Below are positions 35,986 through 45,040 of a DNA stretch of 64,000 nucleotides, in pieces. The DNA is from Planctomycetota bacterium (GTDB lineage: Bacteria > Planctomycetota > Planctomycetia > Gemmatales > HRBIN36): NCBI GenBank assembly GCA_014584395.1, contig JACTMY010000011.1:62001-126000 (forward strand). The letters run 5' to 3'. How positions within the stretch are numbered: the stretch's first letter is position 1; each line of letters starts with the position of its first letter. Both the position numbers and the translations under genes were made by a program. The notes under the pieces were generated by a model, which was given only the letters and a program-made list of their open reading frames with translations, made no database searches and was not told the origin of the DNA.

Positions 35986-36983
35986 ACGAGCATGCCGCCT
36001 CCACTGGTGGAGAAGAATCTTCCTCCTTTCCCATGGGGATCATGGCCTCGGCCTGGAGCCACAAACATCTCTTGGGACTGGAAGACTTGACCCGATCCGA
36101 AATCGAAACCATCCTCAATGTGGCTGAGGGCTTCATCGAGATCAGCCGGCGCCGCAAGAAAAAGGTTCCCGTGCTCAACGGCAAGGTCGTCGTCAACCTG
36201 TTCTTTGAGCCGAGTACGCGGACGCGTACCTCCTTCAGCCTTTCCGCCAAGCGGCTTAGCGCCGACACCATCGACTTCACCTCCAGCGGTTCGAGCGTGA
36301 GCAAGGGGGAATCCTTCATCGATACCGCCAAGAATCTCGAGGCCATGGGCGTGGACGTGATGGTGGTGCGTCACAACGTTCCCGGGGCGCCGCATCTGCT
36401 CGCCAAGCATTTGAACTGCTCCATCATCAACGCCGGCGACGGCGCCCATGAACATCCCACGCAGGGCCTGTTGGATGCTTTCACCATCCGGCAAGCCCGG
36501 GGGCGATTGGATGGCCTCACCGTCGGCCTCATCGGCGACATCGCGCACTCCCGCGTCGCGCGCAGCAATATCCACGCCCTGACCAAGCTCGGCGCCAAGG
36601 TCATTGTGTGCGGCCCTCCCACGCTAATCCCGCTTTCCATTCACCACTGGAATGTGGAGGTCGCTTATCGCCTGGACGACATCCTGCCGCGTTTGGACGT
36701 GATTAACCTGCTGCGCATCCAATTCGAGCGGCAACGCAGCCGACTCTTTCCCTCGATACACGAATATGCCGCGCTTTATGGGATGAACGGCGAGCGGCTC
36801 AGACGGAGCAAGAAGGATATTCTGATCCTGGCACCCGGGCCGATCAACCGGGGCATCGAACTGACGCCCGACGTGGCGGATGGCCAGAATTCCGCCATCC
36901 TGGAGCAGGTCACCAATGGCCTGGCGGTCCGCATGGCGGTGCTCTATTTACTCTGCCGGCCGCAAACTCAACCCGCTGCATGA
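35982..36983 (+). CDS. pyrB: Aspartate carbamoyltransferase catalytic chain
   Basis: 333 residues; makes N-carbamoyl-aspartate from carbamoyl phosphate and aspartate, the committed step of pyrimidine synthesis. The carbamoyl-phosphate site [11 protein letters not shown] (residues 75-85) and the HPTQ motif ([11 protein letters not shown], near 160) are intact. The start overlaps the pyrR stop (ATGA). There is no pyrI regulatory chain. In related operons pyrC comes next; here an opposite-strand peptidase gene intervenes and pyrC lies at 39027. An N-terminal extension of about 25 residues before [12 protein letters not shown] is longer than usual. Confidence 0.96.
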   Translation: MNEHAASTGGEESSSFPMGIMASAWSHKHLLGLEDLTRSEIETILNVAEGFIEISRRRKKKVPVLNGKVVVNLFFEPSTRTRTSFSLSAKRLSADTIDFTSSGSSVSKGESFIDTAKNLEAMGVDVMVVRHNVPGAPHLLAKHLNCSIINAGDGAHEHPTQGLLDAFTIRQARGRLDGLTVGLIGDIAHSRVARSNIHALTKLGAKVIVCGPPTLIPLSIHHWNVEVAYRLDDILPRLDVINLLRIQFERQRSRLFPSIHEYAALYGMNGERLRRSKKDILILAPGPINRGIELTPDVADGQNSAILEQVTNGLAVRMAVLYLLCRPQTQPAA

Positions 36984-37069
36984 CGACCTTGGTTAAAACC
37001 ATCGGGCAGAAGACATGCTTGCCCCCTGCCCGCAGTGTTGCGTTGCCATCCTTTGCGAGACCAAGCGGT

Positions 37070-38560
37070 TCAGCCTTCTGTATTTGGCTCAAGGCCATCG
37101 TCACGATCTTGTTCGGTGGCCATGAGCATGCGCTGCAGGCGGCGCCGGCGAACATAGTAAACCGATCCGCCGCACATGCCCATGATTAAAAGCACGGTCA
37201 GGGGTTCGGGGACCACCGTGGCCGACCATGCCAAGCCGAAGGATTCGTCGGTATTGCCCGCGAAATTCCAGCGCCAATCGGTGTGCACGACGCGGATCAG
37301 ATATTCCTGGTCACCCGCCGGCAAGGTCAAGAAGAGGTGCTCGGACGAATTCCACAAGGTCGAGGAGCGGGCGACCAATGTGTTGGCCGCGCCGCTGGCA
37401 ACCGTCCACAGCTGCAAATCCAGGTTGGCGAAGGCGTTTTCGAGGATGTTTTCATTCACGCCAGGATTGACGAAGGACCGATCCGCCCACCAGGTCAGGG
37501 TAGCGGTGAAGGCCGTCCCCCCGCGCAGCGGAGCGGCAAAGAAATAATCCCGCGTCCCCGACGTGCTTACGTTGCCCAAGGCCCATCCGGTTCGAGTAAT
37601 CGGATTGGCCAAGCCGCCGTTGCCCGCATCCCGAGTCGCTTCGGGACCGATGAAATTGTCATAGGCTTTGGTCAGATTCATGCGCCCCGCGCCATCTTCG
37701 TAATCCAAGGCTTGCGTGGTGACAATAACGCCCCCGACGTTGGATTGAGCGTTGGACCAATTGGAGGTCTTATCCGCGGAATTCATCATAGCCGCGGTGG
37801 GCGAAGAAAAGCTTGTCCCTTGGATGTTGGTCGAATAGCTGTTGGTGGAAGAATTGTTGGTGCCGTTCAGATTGCCGCCGGTTGCACCGCCATAAAACGC
37901 GGCGGTGAGGTTTTGTCCTGGCGCCGTCAAGTCGACCCGGGCCCGCGCGCCGGTGATGGTCGTGTAGGTCCCGCTAAAGTTGGCATTTTGTGAATTGGGC
38001 ACGGCCAAGCTCTGGGGACCGCGGCTGCTGAAGGAGGACGTCGTGTTATAAGGCGGATTAGCCGTGTCTGAGCCGACGGAGCCAACTACGATGGTGTTAA
38101 TGGCATTCGCGGGATAACCGATGGAATTGGCGGTCCCGCTGTTGCCCGCCGAGGCGAAAAAGGCTTTCCCGGATTGCCGAATCAGGGCATCCACCGACGC
38201 AGCGAAATAATTATTGCCGCCGGGCGAACCACCTCCGCCCCAACTGCTGTTGAGCACGTCGGCAGTTTGCCCATTGATACCAACGATCATGGCTTGCCGA
38301 TAAGCGGTCCGCGTGATGGTCGTCGTGGTGTTGAAGCTGGTTCGATAGGGCGAACCATTCCAGCTCTGAGCAATGTTGACGGAAAACAGGTTGGCGTCAG
38401 GCGCCATGCCCTGCTGAAAATAGCCACCTCCGGTCTGGATGCGGCCGTTCATGATAAAGCCGCACCAAGTCGCATGGCGATCGATTCCGCTGTCACTGGA
38501 CCAGGAACCGGTCAACGTGCCTGGCGTGTAGAAGAGATTCGCGGCGGGCAGGTGGGTCAT
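37070..38560 (-). CDS. Subtilisin-like (S8) serine peptidase with PEP-CTERM anchor; main part of a frameshifted gene
   Basis: 496 residues from the first in-frame ATG. The subtilase core is clear: DRHATWCGFIM with the catalytic His, NSSWGGGG, AFFASAGNSG with the oxyanion Asn, and GTSFSSPTAAMM with the catalytic Ser. A beta-sandwich domain follows (about 310-455), then the sorting signal VPEP, a membrane segment and RRRR. The frame continues upstream past the ATG to about 38693 and reads GFTGQNAHIANVEAG, the subtilase first strand, where Glu stands in place of the usual Asp. No start codon is available there, while the signal peptide lies in another frame (38561-38789). So the gene has a frameshift, or the sequence has an error. 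Confidence 0.82.
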   Translation of the reverse strand: MTHLPAANLFYTPGTLTGSWSSDSGIDRHATWCGFIMNGRIQTGGGYFQQGMAPDANLFSVNIAQSWNGSPYRTSFNTTTTITRTAYRQAMIVGINGQTADVLNSSWGGGGSPGGNNYFAASVDALIRQSGKAFFASAGNSGTANSIGYPANAINTIVVGSVGSDTANPPYNTTSSFSSRGPQSLAVPNSQNANFSGTYTTITGARARVDLTAPGQNLTAAFYGGATGGNLNGTNNSSTNSYSTNIQGTSFSSPTAAMMNSADKTSNWSNAQSNVGGVIVTTQALDYEDGAGRMNLTKAYDNFIGPEATRDAGNGGLANPITRTGWALGNVSTSGTRDYFFAAPLRGGTAFTATLTWWADRSFVNPGVNENILENAFANLDLQLWTVASGAANTLVARSSTLWNSSEHLFLTLPAGDQEYLIRVVHTDWRWNFAGNTDESFGLAWSATVVPEPLTVLLIMGMCGGSVYYVRRRRLQRMLMATEQDRDDGLEPNTEG

Positions 38561-38789
38561 CGTTTGATGGCCATTCCAGACGTGGCCGGCCTCGACGTTG
38601 GCGATGTGTGCGTTTTGCCCCGTGAAGCCATGGGCGTAAAAGGTATTCGCCGCCCACGCTTCCCGAGGAGGAACTGTAATGCAGTTCGCCAGTGATCAAG
38701 TGGTCAGCGGCGTTCCCCGAGGAAGCTATGACAGCGTTTAGACAGAAGACAATCCAAAGCATGCCAATGAATCGACGCAAACCAACCAT
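38561..38789 (-). pseudogene. Frameshifted 5' end of the S8 peptidase gene (signal peptide)
   Basis: From the minus-strand ATG at 38789 the reading gives MVGLRRFIGMLWIVFCLNAV... ending in ASSGNAA, a clear signal peptide, then DHLITGELHYSSSSG. Continuing in this frame gives Arg/Trp/His-rich nonsense, whereas the frame of the downstream gene gives subtilase sequence. The switch must fall at about 38640-38695. A GAGG about 10 bases upstream and a good minus-strand promoter support this as the real start of the peptidase gene. Confidence 0.6.
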
Positions 38790-38845
38790 GAATAGGGCCT
38801 CGCTGCTGACATGAAACGCGTGAGCCAATGAGGACAAGCATTTAA

Positions 38846-38874
38846 CTTATACAACGACGTATAACGATCGTCAA
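38846..38874 (-). promoter_or_regulatory. Sigma70-type promoter for the S8 peptidase gene
   Basis: On the minus strand TTGACG (38874-38869) and TATAAG (38851-38846) are separated by exactly 17 bases; each matches consensus at five of six positions. It lies about 57 bases before the signal-peptide ATG at 38789. Confidence 0.6.
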
Positions 38875-39026
38875 TCAATTAACCTAAAAGAACTCACGTC
38901 GAAGCAGGCTCATGTTGCATGTCAGTTTCGGGCTGATCGTGAAACGGGCAGACGGCCATTCCCAATAGTCCAGGGCATCCTAAAATCCCTGAAACGAGAT
39001 TTAATGCCCCGTGAAGCGAGCAGGCC

Positions 39027-40316
39027 ATGCGAACGTTGCGGATCACAGGCGGACGTGTTATCGATCCCAGCCAGGAGTTGGATCAGGTTACGGACTTATG
39101 GCTGCGGGGCGGCAAGGTGCTGGCCGTGGGGCCGCGACCAGATCTGATGGCGGATGAGTACATCGACGCCACGGGGTTGTACGTTGTCCCGGGCCTGATC
39201 GACATGCACGTCCATTTGCGCGAACCGGGCCGGGAAGAGGACGAAACCATCGCCACGGGCGCCGCCGCCGCCCTGGCTGGGGGCGTGACCAGCGTGGCTT
39301 GCATGCCCAACACGGAGCCGGCCATCGACAGCCAAGCCGCGGCAGATTTTGTAGTCCTTCAGGCCAAGCGGGCCAACTTGGCTTATGTCTACCCCATTGG
39401 CGCCATCACGAATGGTCGCAAGGGCGAGGAGTTGGCGGAATTCGGAGGCCTCGTGGCGGGGGGCGCGGTCGCCTTCTCCGACGACGGCTCACCGGTCATG
39501 AGCGCCGAGATCATGCGCCGCGCCTTGGAATATTGCAAAATGTTCGACAAAACGGTGATGGATCACTGCGAGGATCTCGAATTGACTCATGGGTTCGTCA
39601 TGAATGAAGGCCGCGTCAGCATGGAACTAGGCTTGCGCGGCTATCCCGCCGCGGCGGAAGAAATCATGATCGACCGCAATTGCCGACTGGCCGAGATGAC
39701 CGGCGGCAAGCTCCATATCTTGCACGTCTCCACGGCGGGCGGCGTTGAGATTATTCGCCGGGCCAAGCAGCGCGGCGTGCGGGTCACGGCCGAGGTGGCC
39801 CCCCATCACTTCACCCTCACGGATGAATGTCTACGCACCTTCGACAGCAATTATAAGATGTCCCCACCCCTGCGAACCAAGCAAGACATCGATGCCCTGA
39901 TCGCGGGTCTTCAAGACGGCACGATCGAGGTTATTGCCACCGATCATGCCCCTCATGCTCCAGAAAAGAAGCTGCGCGAATTGGATCAAGCCCCCAACGG
40001 CATCATTGGGTTGGAGACCTTGCTGCCGATCAGCATCAAGGCGCTGATTGAACCCGGATACTTGACCTGGCCAAAGTTGATCGACAAGCTCACCATTAAA
40101 CCGGCCCAGGTCTTGGGCATCCCCAAAGGAACCCTTCGACCCGGTTCGGACGGTGACGTTACTGTCATCGACCCCAACCTGAAATGGGTCATTGACCCGG
40201 CCAAATTCAAATCCAAGAGTCGCAACTGTCCTTTCGCAGGCTGGCAGGTTAAAGGCCGGGCAGTCACGGTCCTGGTCGATGGAGAAATCCGTTACCGCTT
40301 ACCGAAGGATGGTTAA
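39027..40316 (+). CDS. pyrC: Dihydroorotase
   Basis: 429 residues, the long class I type. It cyclises N-carbamoyl-aspartate to dihydroorotate in pyrimidine synthesis. Metal-binding motifs: DMHVHLREPG near residue 57, DHCEDLELT near 178, LHILHVSTAGG near 232 and ATDHAPHAPEKK near 305 with the catalytic Asp. It follows pyrRB on the same strand but is cut off from it by the opposite-strand S8 peptidase gene, so it needs its own promoter within 38790-39026. The Lys often carbamylated in this class is not obvious. Confidence 0.95.
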   Translation: MRTLRITGGRVIDPSQELDQVTDLWLRGGKVLAVGPRPDLMADEYIDATGLYVVPGLIDMHVHLREPGREEDETIATGAAAALAGGVTSVACMPNTEPAIDSQAAADFVVLQAKRANLAYVYPIGAITNGRKGEELAEFGGLVAGGAVAFSDDGSPVMSAEIMRRALEYCKMFDKTVMDHCEDLELTHGFVMNEGRVSMELGLRGYPAAAEEIMIDRNCRLAEMTGGKLHILHVSTAGGVEIIRRAKQRGVRVTAEVAPHHFTLTDECLRTFDSNYKMSPPLRTKQDIDALIAGLQDGTIEVIATDHAPHAPEKKLRELDQAPNGIIGLETLLPISIKALIEPGYLTWPKLIDKLTIKPAQVLGIPKGTLRPGSDGDVTVIDPNLKWVIDPAKFKSKSRNCPFAGWQVKGRAVTVLVDGEIRYRLPKDG

Positions 40317-40563
40317 ATCCTTCTCATCAAAACTATGCAGTTGTAAAATCGAATGAAGCACCAAATAGATCACTGGTTGCAGACATCACCCCCAAAATTC
40401 ACGTGTTCTTCAAATAGGGTTGGAATGGAATAAGGGACCGAAGTCGCATGCCGACGTCGAGTTGGCGTTACACAAAACCGTCTAAAGTCGGTATGATGAG
40501 AGTAATCGTAGAAAGTCTCGTCCCTGACGGGATTGCCTTCCCTTGCCAGCATGAGAATGGTCC

Positions 40564-41808
40564 ATGAACGAAGCCCCTGCGACCTCTTCCACGGGATCGT
40601 TGCAAGAGCGTGTACAATCCTTGAAACTCCCTCCCCAAGTTCGGGTCCCCCCCCGGCCGCGCGGCTACCTCCGCTGGCTGCTGATTCTGCTGCTCGTGGG
40701 AGGAGCCGGCGGTGGCTACGTTTGGTGGAAGAATCATCAAGCCAATGCGGGGGCCAGCGTTACCGTCTCCGCGCCGCAACCTACGGAAATGAAGAAGATT
40801 GCCGAGGCCAAGGACGTTGTCCTTGAAGCGGGCGGTTACATCGTCCCGGCACAAAAGGTTCAGGTCAGCCCCAAAGTCGGCGGGCAAGTGGAATGGCTCT
40901 ACAAAAACCTCGAGGAAGGCACTTTCGTTCCCAAGGACACCGTCATCGCCACTTTGGAAAAGACGGAGTTTGAATTTGACCTCCGCCGTGCCCAGGCTGC
41001 CGCGGATCTGGCCAAGGCACGCTATGAGGAACTGAAAAACGGCAGCCGGCAGGAGGAAATCCAACAGGCCCTCGCGGCGATCAAGGAGACCGAGGAAACG
41101 ATCAACGAAGCCCGCGATGAGTTGACGCGGTTTCGAAACTCGGGAACGGCCACGGCTCAGGAACTGGTTCGGGCCGACGTGCGGGTGCGTTCATTAGTGC
41201 AAAAGTTGGAACAACTCAAACTCAACCACGTCATGCTGGTCATTGGTCCGCGGACAGAACGCATTCAAGCCGCCTGGGCGGAATATCAACAAGCCCTCGC
41301 GGAGAGGGACAAGGCCCAGTATCGTCTCGACAACACGCAAGTCCGTTCGCCGATCAGCGGCGTGATCCTTGAGAAGAAGGCGGAAGTGGGCAACACGGTC
41401 CGACCCGAGGCGTTCTCCAACGGATTATCCGCCAGTTTGTGCGACATGGCCGACCTGCACAATTTGGAGGCGGAGATCGACATCAGCGAACGGGACATCC
41501 AGCGCATTTATAAGGGTCAAAAATGCCGCATTCGCACCGAAGCCTACAAGGACAAAGAGTACGATGGTTATGTCTCGCGGCTTATGCCCATCGCCAGCCG
41601 CAGCAAGGCCAGCGTGACCGTCAAGATCAAAATCCTCATCCCGGAAAACGACGTCAGCCTGCGTCCTGAAATGCGAGCTAGGGTGCAGTTCATGAGCATG
41701 GATTCGGAACAGGCCCCTCAAGGCAACGATGCTTCCACGGATCAACCTTCCGCCCCTGCCGCGACGACCGCACCAGCACCGACTGCCCCCGATCGACCGA
41801 CTCCTTGA
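40564..41808 (+). CDS. HlyD/MacA-like efflux periplasmic adaptor
   Basis: 414 residues of the membrane fusion protein family. One membrane segment at about 38-56 anchors it. The biotinyl-lipoyl half motifs flank a long alpha-hairpin: VSPKVGGQVEWLYKNLEEG before (about 100) and RLDNTQVRSPISGVILEKK after (about 260). Between them lie about 130 residues of coiled coil with heptad Ala/Leu/Glu. A beta-barrel (LEAEIDISERDIQRIYKGQ) and a Pro/Ala/Thr-rich tail follow. It overlaps the next reading frame region and heads an operon with an ABC ATPase and two permeases, together resembling MacAB. A TolC-type outer-membrane channel is not in the window. Confidence 0.9.
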   Translation: MNEAPATSSTGSLQERVQSLKLPPQVRVPPRPRGYLRWLLILLLVGGAGGGYVWWKNHQANAGASVTVSAPQPTEMKKIAEAKDVVLEAGGYIVPAQKVQVSPKVGGQVEWLYKNLEEGTFVPKDTVIATLEKTEFEFDLRRAQAAADLAKARYEELKNGSRQEEIQQALAAIKETEETINEARDELTRFRNSGTATAQELVRADVRVRSLVQKLEQLKLNHVMLVIGPRTERIQAAWAEYQQALAERDKAQYRLDNTQVRSPISGVILEKKAEVGNTVRPEAFSNGLSASLCDMADLHNLEAEIDISERDIQRIYKGQKCRIRTEAYKDKEYDGYVSRLMPIASRSKASVTVKIKILIPENDVSLRPEMRARVQFMSMDSEQAPQGNDASTDQPSAPAATTAPAPTAPDRPTP

Positions 41809-41834
41809 CTGACCCCACGGCGCAGGAGTTGACC

Positions 41835-42548
41835 ATGAGCCGGCCCATCGTTCGCGTTCAACACGTGCACAAATACTTCACCCGCGGCAGCGAGCAGATC
41901 GATGTCTTGATGGATTTGAGCCTCGACGTCGAGGAAGGCGATTTCGTCTCCCTCATGGGGCCAAGCGGGTCGGGCAAAACGACGCTTCTGAATTTGATCG
42001 CGGGACTGGACACGCCCAGTGAAGGTGAAATTTGGGTAGGCGACGATCTGGTGTCGTCCATGACCGAAGAGGAACTGGCTCGCTGGCGCACTCGCAACAT
42101 CGGCTTTATTTTCCAGTTCTATCATTTGCTGCCGGTCTTGACGGCTTATGAAAACGTTGAAATGCCCCTATTGCTGCTGCCCCTCTCGGCATCAGCGCGC
42201 CGCCGCCAGGTGCTGACCGCGCTCGAACTCGTCGGGCTGTCGGATCGGCTATGGCATCGCCCGGGTCAGCTTTCCGGAGGCCAGCAGCAGCGCGTCGGCA
42301 TCGCTCGGGCCATTGTCACCGATCCGACCCTCATCGTCGCCGACGAACCGACGGGCGACCTTGACGCCAAGTCCGCCGATGAAATCCTCCGGTTGCTCAA
42401 CGAACTGCAGCGCTCGCTGCGCAAGACGATCATCATGGTAACCCACGACCCGCACGCGGCCGAGCGTTCGCGCCGCATCGTGCGTCTGGAAAAGGGGCGA
42501 CTCGTGGAAGACGACGCCGCTTTCGCCTCCCTGGGGGGAGCCTCATGA
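41835..42548 (+). CDS. ABC transporter ATP-binding protein (MacB/LolD type)
   Basis: 237 residues from ATG 41835, which has GGAG eight bases upstream. All ATPase motifs are intact: Walker A GPSGSGKTT, Q-loop FQFYHLLP, signature LSGGQQQR, Walker B LIVADEPTGDLD and H-loop MVTHDP. The pattern and length match the MacB/LolD family, which powers mechanotransmission rather than direct transport. Its stop overlaps the first permease start (ATGA), so the pair is translationally coupled. Substrate unknown; lipoprotein release or export of a peptide or small molecule are the family options. Confidence 0.95.
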   Translation: MSRPIVRVQHVHKYFTRGSEQIDVLMDLSLDVEEGDFVSLMGPSGSGKTTLLNLIAGLDTPSEGEIWVGDDLVSSMTEEELARWRTRNIGFIFQFYHLLPVLTAYENVEMPLLLLPLSASARRRQVLTALELVGLSDRLWHRPGQLSGGQQQRVGIARAIVTDPTLIVADEPTGDLDAKSADEILRLLNELQRSLRKTIIMVTHDPHAAERSRRIVRLEKGRLVEDDAAFASLGGAS

Positions 42549-43789
42549 AACTCCTGGTGCTCATCTTCAAGAATCTGTTCCGCAACAAGGTCCGCTCCGC
42601 CTTGACGGCCATGTCCATCTTTTTCCTCGTGGCCGTTTTCACGATGATCATGACGGTCCTGCGTTTTCTCGAATCCGCGATGGCCGACAAGGAGAAGGAC
42701 GTCAAATCCATCATCACCGAGCGTTATCGCATCCCAAGCCGCTTTGACCGCCGCTACATGGAGGAAATCGTTTCCCCGGGGTCCACGGTCAATGATCAGC
42801 TCGAGGAAATTGACGGCTTCGACCCGCAGCTGCACACGATTTGGAACTTCGTCGGCTTCACGCTCGATGAAACCATGAAGGACAAGGATAAACTGTTCTT
42901 CTGCATCGCCACCTTGCCCGAGAAGATCGGCGTCATGACCGATGGACTGGAAGGCTTCGATCCCGATGGCCGATTGGCGGAATTAATGCGGAAGCCGCCC
43001 CGCTCGGGGATCGACAACATCGGCCTCCTCATGGGGCCGGAGCGTATGCAAAAAATCGGCAAGCGGGTGGGGGACGTCTTCAAGGCCATCTCGATCAGCC
43101 ACCGCGATTCGTTTGGACAACCGATCCCTATGGAGTTTGAAATCGTGGGCGAATTGCCCGGAGCAAGCCGCTGGGCGCAGGGCTGCTTCATGGACATCGA
43201 ATATCTCGACCGCGTCCTCAAGGACAAGAAGTCGGACCAGGATGGCAAGGTCAACCTGGGATGGTTTCAAACGGCCACGCCGCAAGCCGCGGCGAACATG
43301 GCCGGCGTGATTGAAAACTATTTGAACGACATCAAATGCGAGACGGCTTCGTCCGCCGTCAGCCGTTTCCTCGAACCCTTCAAGGACCTCTTCTGGGGCG
43401 TCAAGTATTTGCTGGTGCCCTCGATCTTCGTCGTCATGACGGTCATCGTGGCCAATGCCATCAGCATCACCGTCCGCGAACGGCGCAAGGAGATCGCCGT
43501 CCTCAAGGTCCTAGGCTTCAACGCCCGGCAAGTCTTGACGTTGGTCCTGGGGGAGGGATTGCTCATCGGCCTGATCGCGGGGTCGTTCGGCTCGGCGCTG
43601 ACGTTTTTCATGGTCAATGCCGCCGGGATCAAAATCCCGATCGGTTTTTTCCCAGTCTTTTATGTGCCCCCGGAAGCCTTGGTCTGGGGGCCACTGGCCG
43701 GATTATTTACGGCCTTCGTCGGCAGTTTGTTTCCCGCCCTGAGCGCCCGCTCGGTCAAGGTGGTGGACGTCTTTTCCAAGGTCACTTGA
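42545..43789 (+). CDS. ABC transporter permease, FtsX/MacB type (first)
   Basis: 414 residues: one membrane segment at the N-terminus (ALTAMSIFFLVAVFTMIMTVL), a large periplasmic domain (about 45-270), then three membrane segments at about 285-405 in the FtsX-like C-terminal unit (ITVRERRKEIAVLKVLGFNARQV is the cytoplasmic coupling loop). This is the MacB-type fold without a fused ATPase. It starts inside the stop of the ATPase gene and is followed after 16 bases by a second, different permease, giving a heterodimeric transporter. Confidence 0.9.
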   Translation: MKLLVLIFKNLFRNKVRSALTAMSIFFLVAVFTMIMTVLRFLESAMADKEKDVKSIITERYRIPSRFDRRYMEEIVSPGSTVNDQLEEIDGFDPQLHTIWNFVGFTLDETMKDKDKLFFCIATLPEKIGVMTDGLEGFDPDGRLAELMRKPPRSGIDNIGLLMGPERMQKIGKRVGDVFKAISISHRDSFGQPIPMEFEIVGELPGASRWAQGCFMDIEYLDRVLKDKKSDQDGKVNLGWFQTATPQAAANMAGVIENYLNDIKCETASSAVSRFLEPFKDLFWGVKYLLVPSIFVVMTVIVANAISITVRERRKEIAVLKVLGFNARQVLTLVLGEGLLIGLIAGSFGSALTFFMVNAAGIKIPIGFFPVFYVPPEALVWGPLAGLFTAFVGSLFPALSARSVKVVDVFSKVT

Positions 43790-43805
43790 TGGTTTCGAGC
43801 GCCGG

Positions 43806-45029
43806 ATGATCCCCCTCAAGTACAACGCACGCAATTTGATGGTTCGCTGGTGGACGACGGCCCTCACGGCCGTGGGGTTCACTCTCGTCGTGGCCCTTTT
43901 GGTCGTCATGCTGGCATTTGTCGAGGGGTTAAAAGACCTCGCCGCCAACGCCGGCCACCCGGGCAACGTCATCTTGCTGCGAGATGGGGCCAACGATGAA
44001 CTCTTCAGCGACATCAACGTCGAGGACGTGCATCAAAGCTTGCAAGGCCTCTGGTCGGTGAACGATGAGCTCATTCGCGATAACGGCGTGCCCCTGGTCA
44101 GTTTCGAGGTATACAGCATCGCCACCTTGGAAATCCCGCCCTCCTCCCCGGGGGCCAGGGCCACCTATCGCTTTCTGCAAATTCGCGGGATCGAGGAGCC
44201 GGAGATCAGCGGACGGGTGCACCAACTCCGGCTCAAGGTGGGCGGCCGCTGGTTCAATCGCAATGGCACCGAGTGCGTCATGGGCGAGGGCATCGCCAAA
44301 ACCTTGGGACTGCAAATGGGGGATACGTTCCAGCCTCGTCCGGGATTGCCTCCCACCTGGACCGTCGTCGGCATCATGGATACCGCCGGGTCGCCCTTCG
44401 ATTCTGAAATCTGGAGTAAGCGGGAAGAGGTCGGCAAGTATTTCGGCAAGGACAACGAGGAGCGCAAACAGAGTTTCTACACGTCGATTGTGGTTCGCAC
44501 CGCGGATTACGACACGGCCAAGCGGAATTCCGAACTCTTTCGCAATCTCTCCGAGATCAAGATCAACGCCATGCCGGAGAAGGATTACTACGACAAGCTC
44601 TCCGAAAGCATCATGACGTTTCAATTTTCGGCGGTATTCATCGCCATCGTCATGGCCGTTGGCGGCATGTTCGGCTTGATGAACACCATGTTCGCCGCCG
44701 TCGCCCAGCGGGTCAAGGACATCGGCGTCTTACGCATCCTCGGGTATCCCCGCCGGGCCATTCTGCTGTCGTTTCTGCTGGAATCGCTGTTGATTGCGTG
44801 CATCGGCGGGTTGCTGGGGCTGCTGCTCGGGTCCATGGTGGATGGCATTCAACAAACCGGCCAGCTTAGTTCGGGGCAAGGCGGCGGCAAGACCGTTGTC
44901 TTCAAGATGATCGTCAATGCCAGCGTGATCAAATTGGCCGTGCAATTCACGCTGGGAATGGGATTGCTCGGCGGCTTCCTGCCCGCGCTATCGGCCATGC
45001 GCCTGAAGCCGCTCGATGCCGTGCGCTAA
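43806..45029 (+). CDS. ABC transporter permease, FtsX/MacB type (second)
   Basis: 407 residues with the same plan as its upstream neighbour: an N-terminal membrane segment (TALTAVGFTLVVALLVVMLAF), a periplasmic domain about 45-265, and three C-terminal membrane segments, with AQRVKDIGVLRILGYPRRA as the coupling loop. The two permeases share fold but little sequence, so a heterodimer is likely. It ends 11 bases from the 3' end of the convergent purC gene. Confidence 0.9.
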   Translation: MIPLKYNARNLMVRWWTTALTAVGFTLVVALLVVMLAFVEGLKDLAANAGHPGNVILLRDGANDELFSDINVEDVHQSLQGLWSVNDELIRDNGVPLVSFEVYSIATLEIPPSSPGARATYRFLQIRGIEEPEISGRVHQLRLKVGGRWFNRNGTECVMGEGIAKTLGLQMGDTFQPRPGLPPTWTVVGIMDTAGSPFDSEIWSKREEVGKYFGKDNEERKQSFYTSIVVRTADYDTAKRNSELFRNLSEIKINAMPEKDYYDKLSESIMTFQFSAVFIAIVMAVGGMFGLMNTMFAAVAQRVKDIGVLRILGYPRRAILLSFLLESLLIACIGGLLGLLLGSMVDGIQQTGQLSSGQGGGKTVVFKMIVNASVIKLAVQFTLGMGLLGGFLPALSAMRLKPLDAVR

Positions 45030-45040
45030 TTCTCGCAAGG

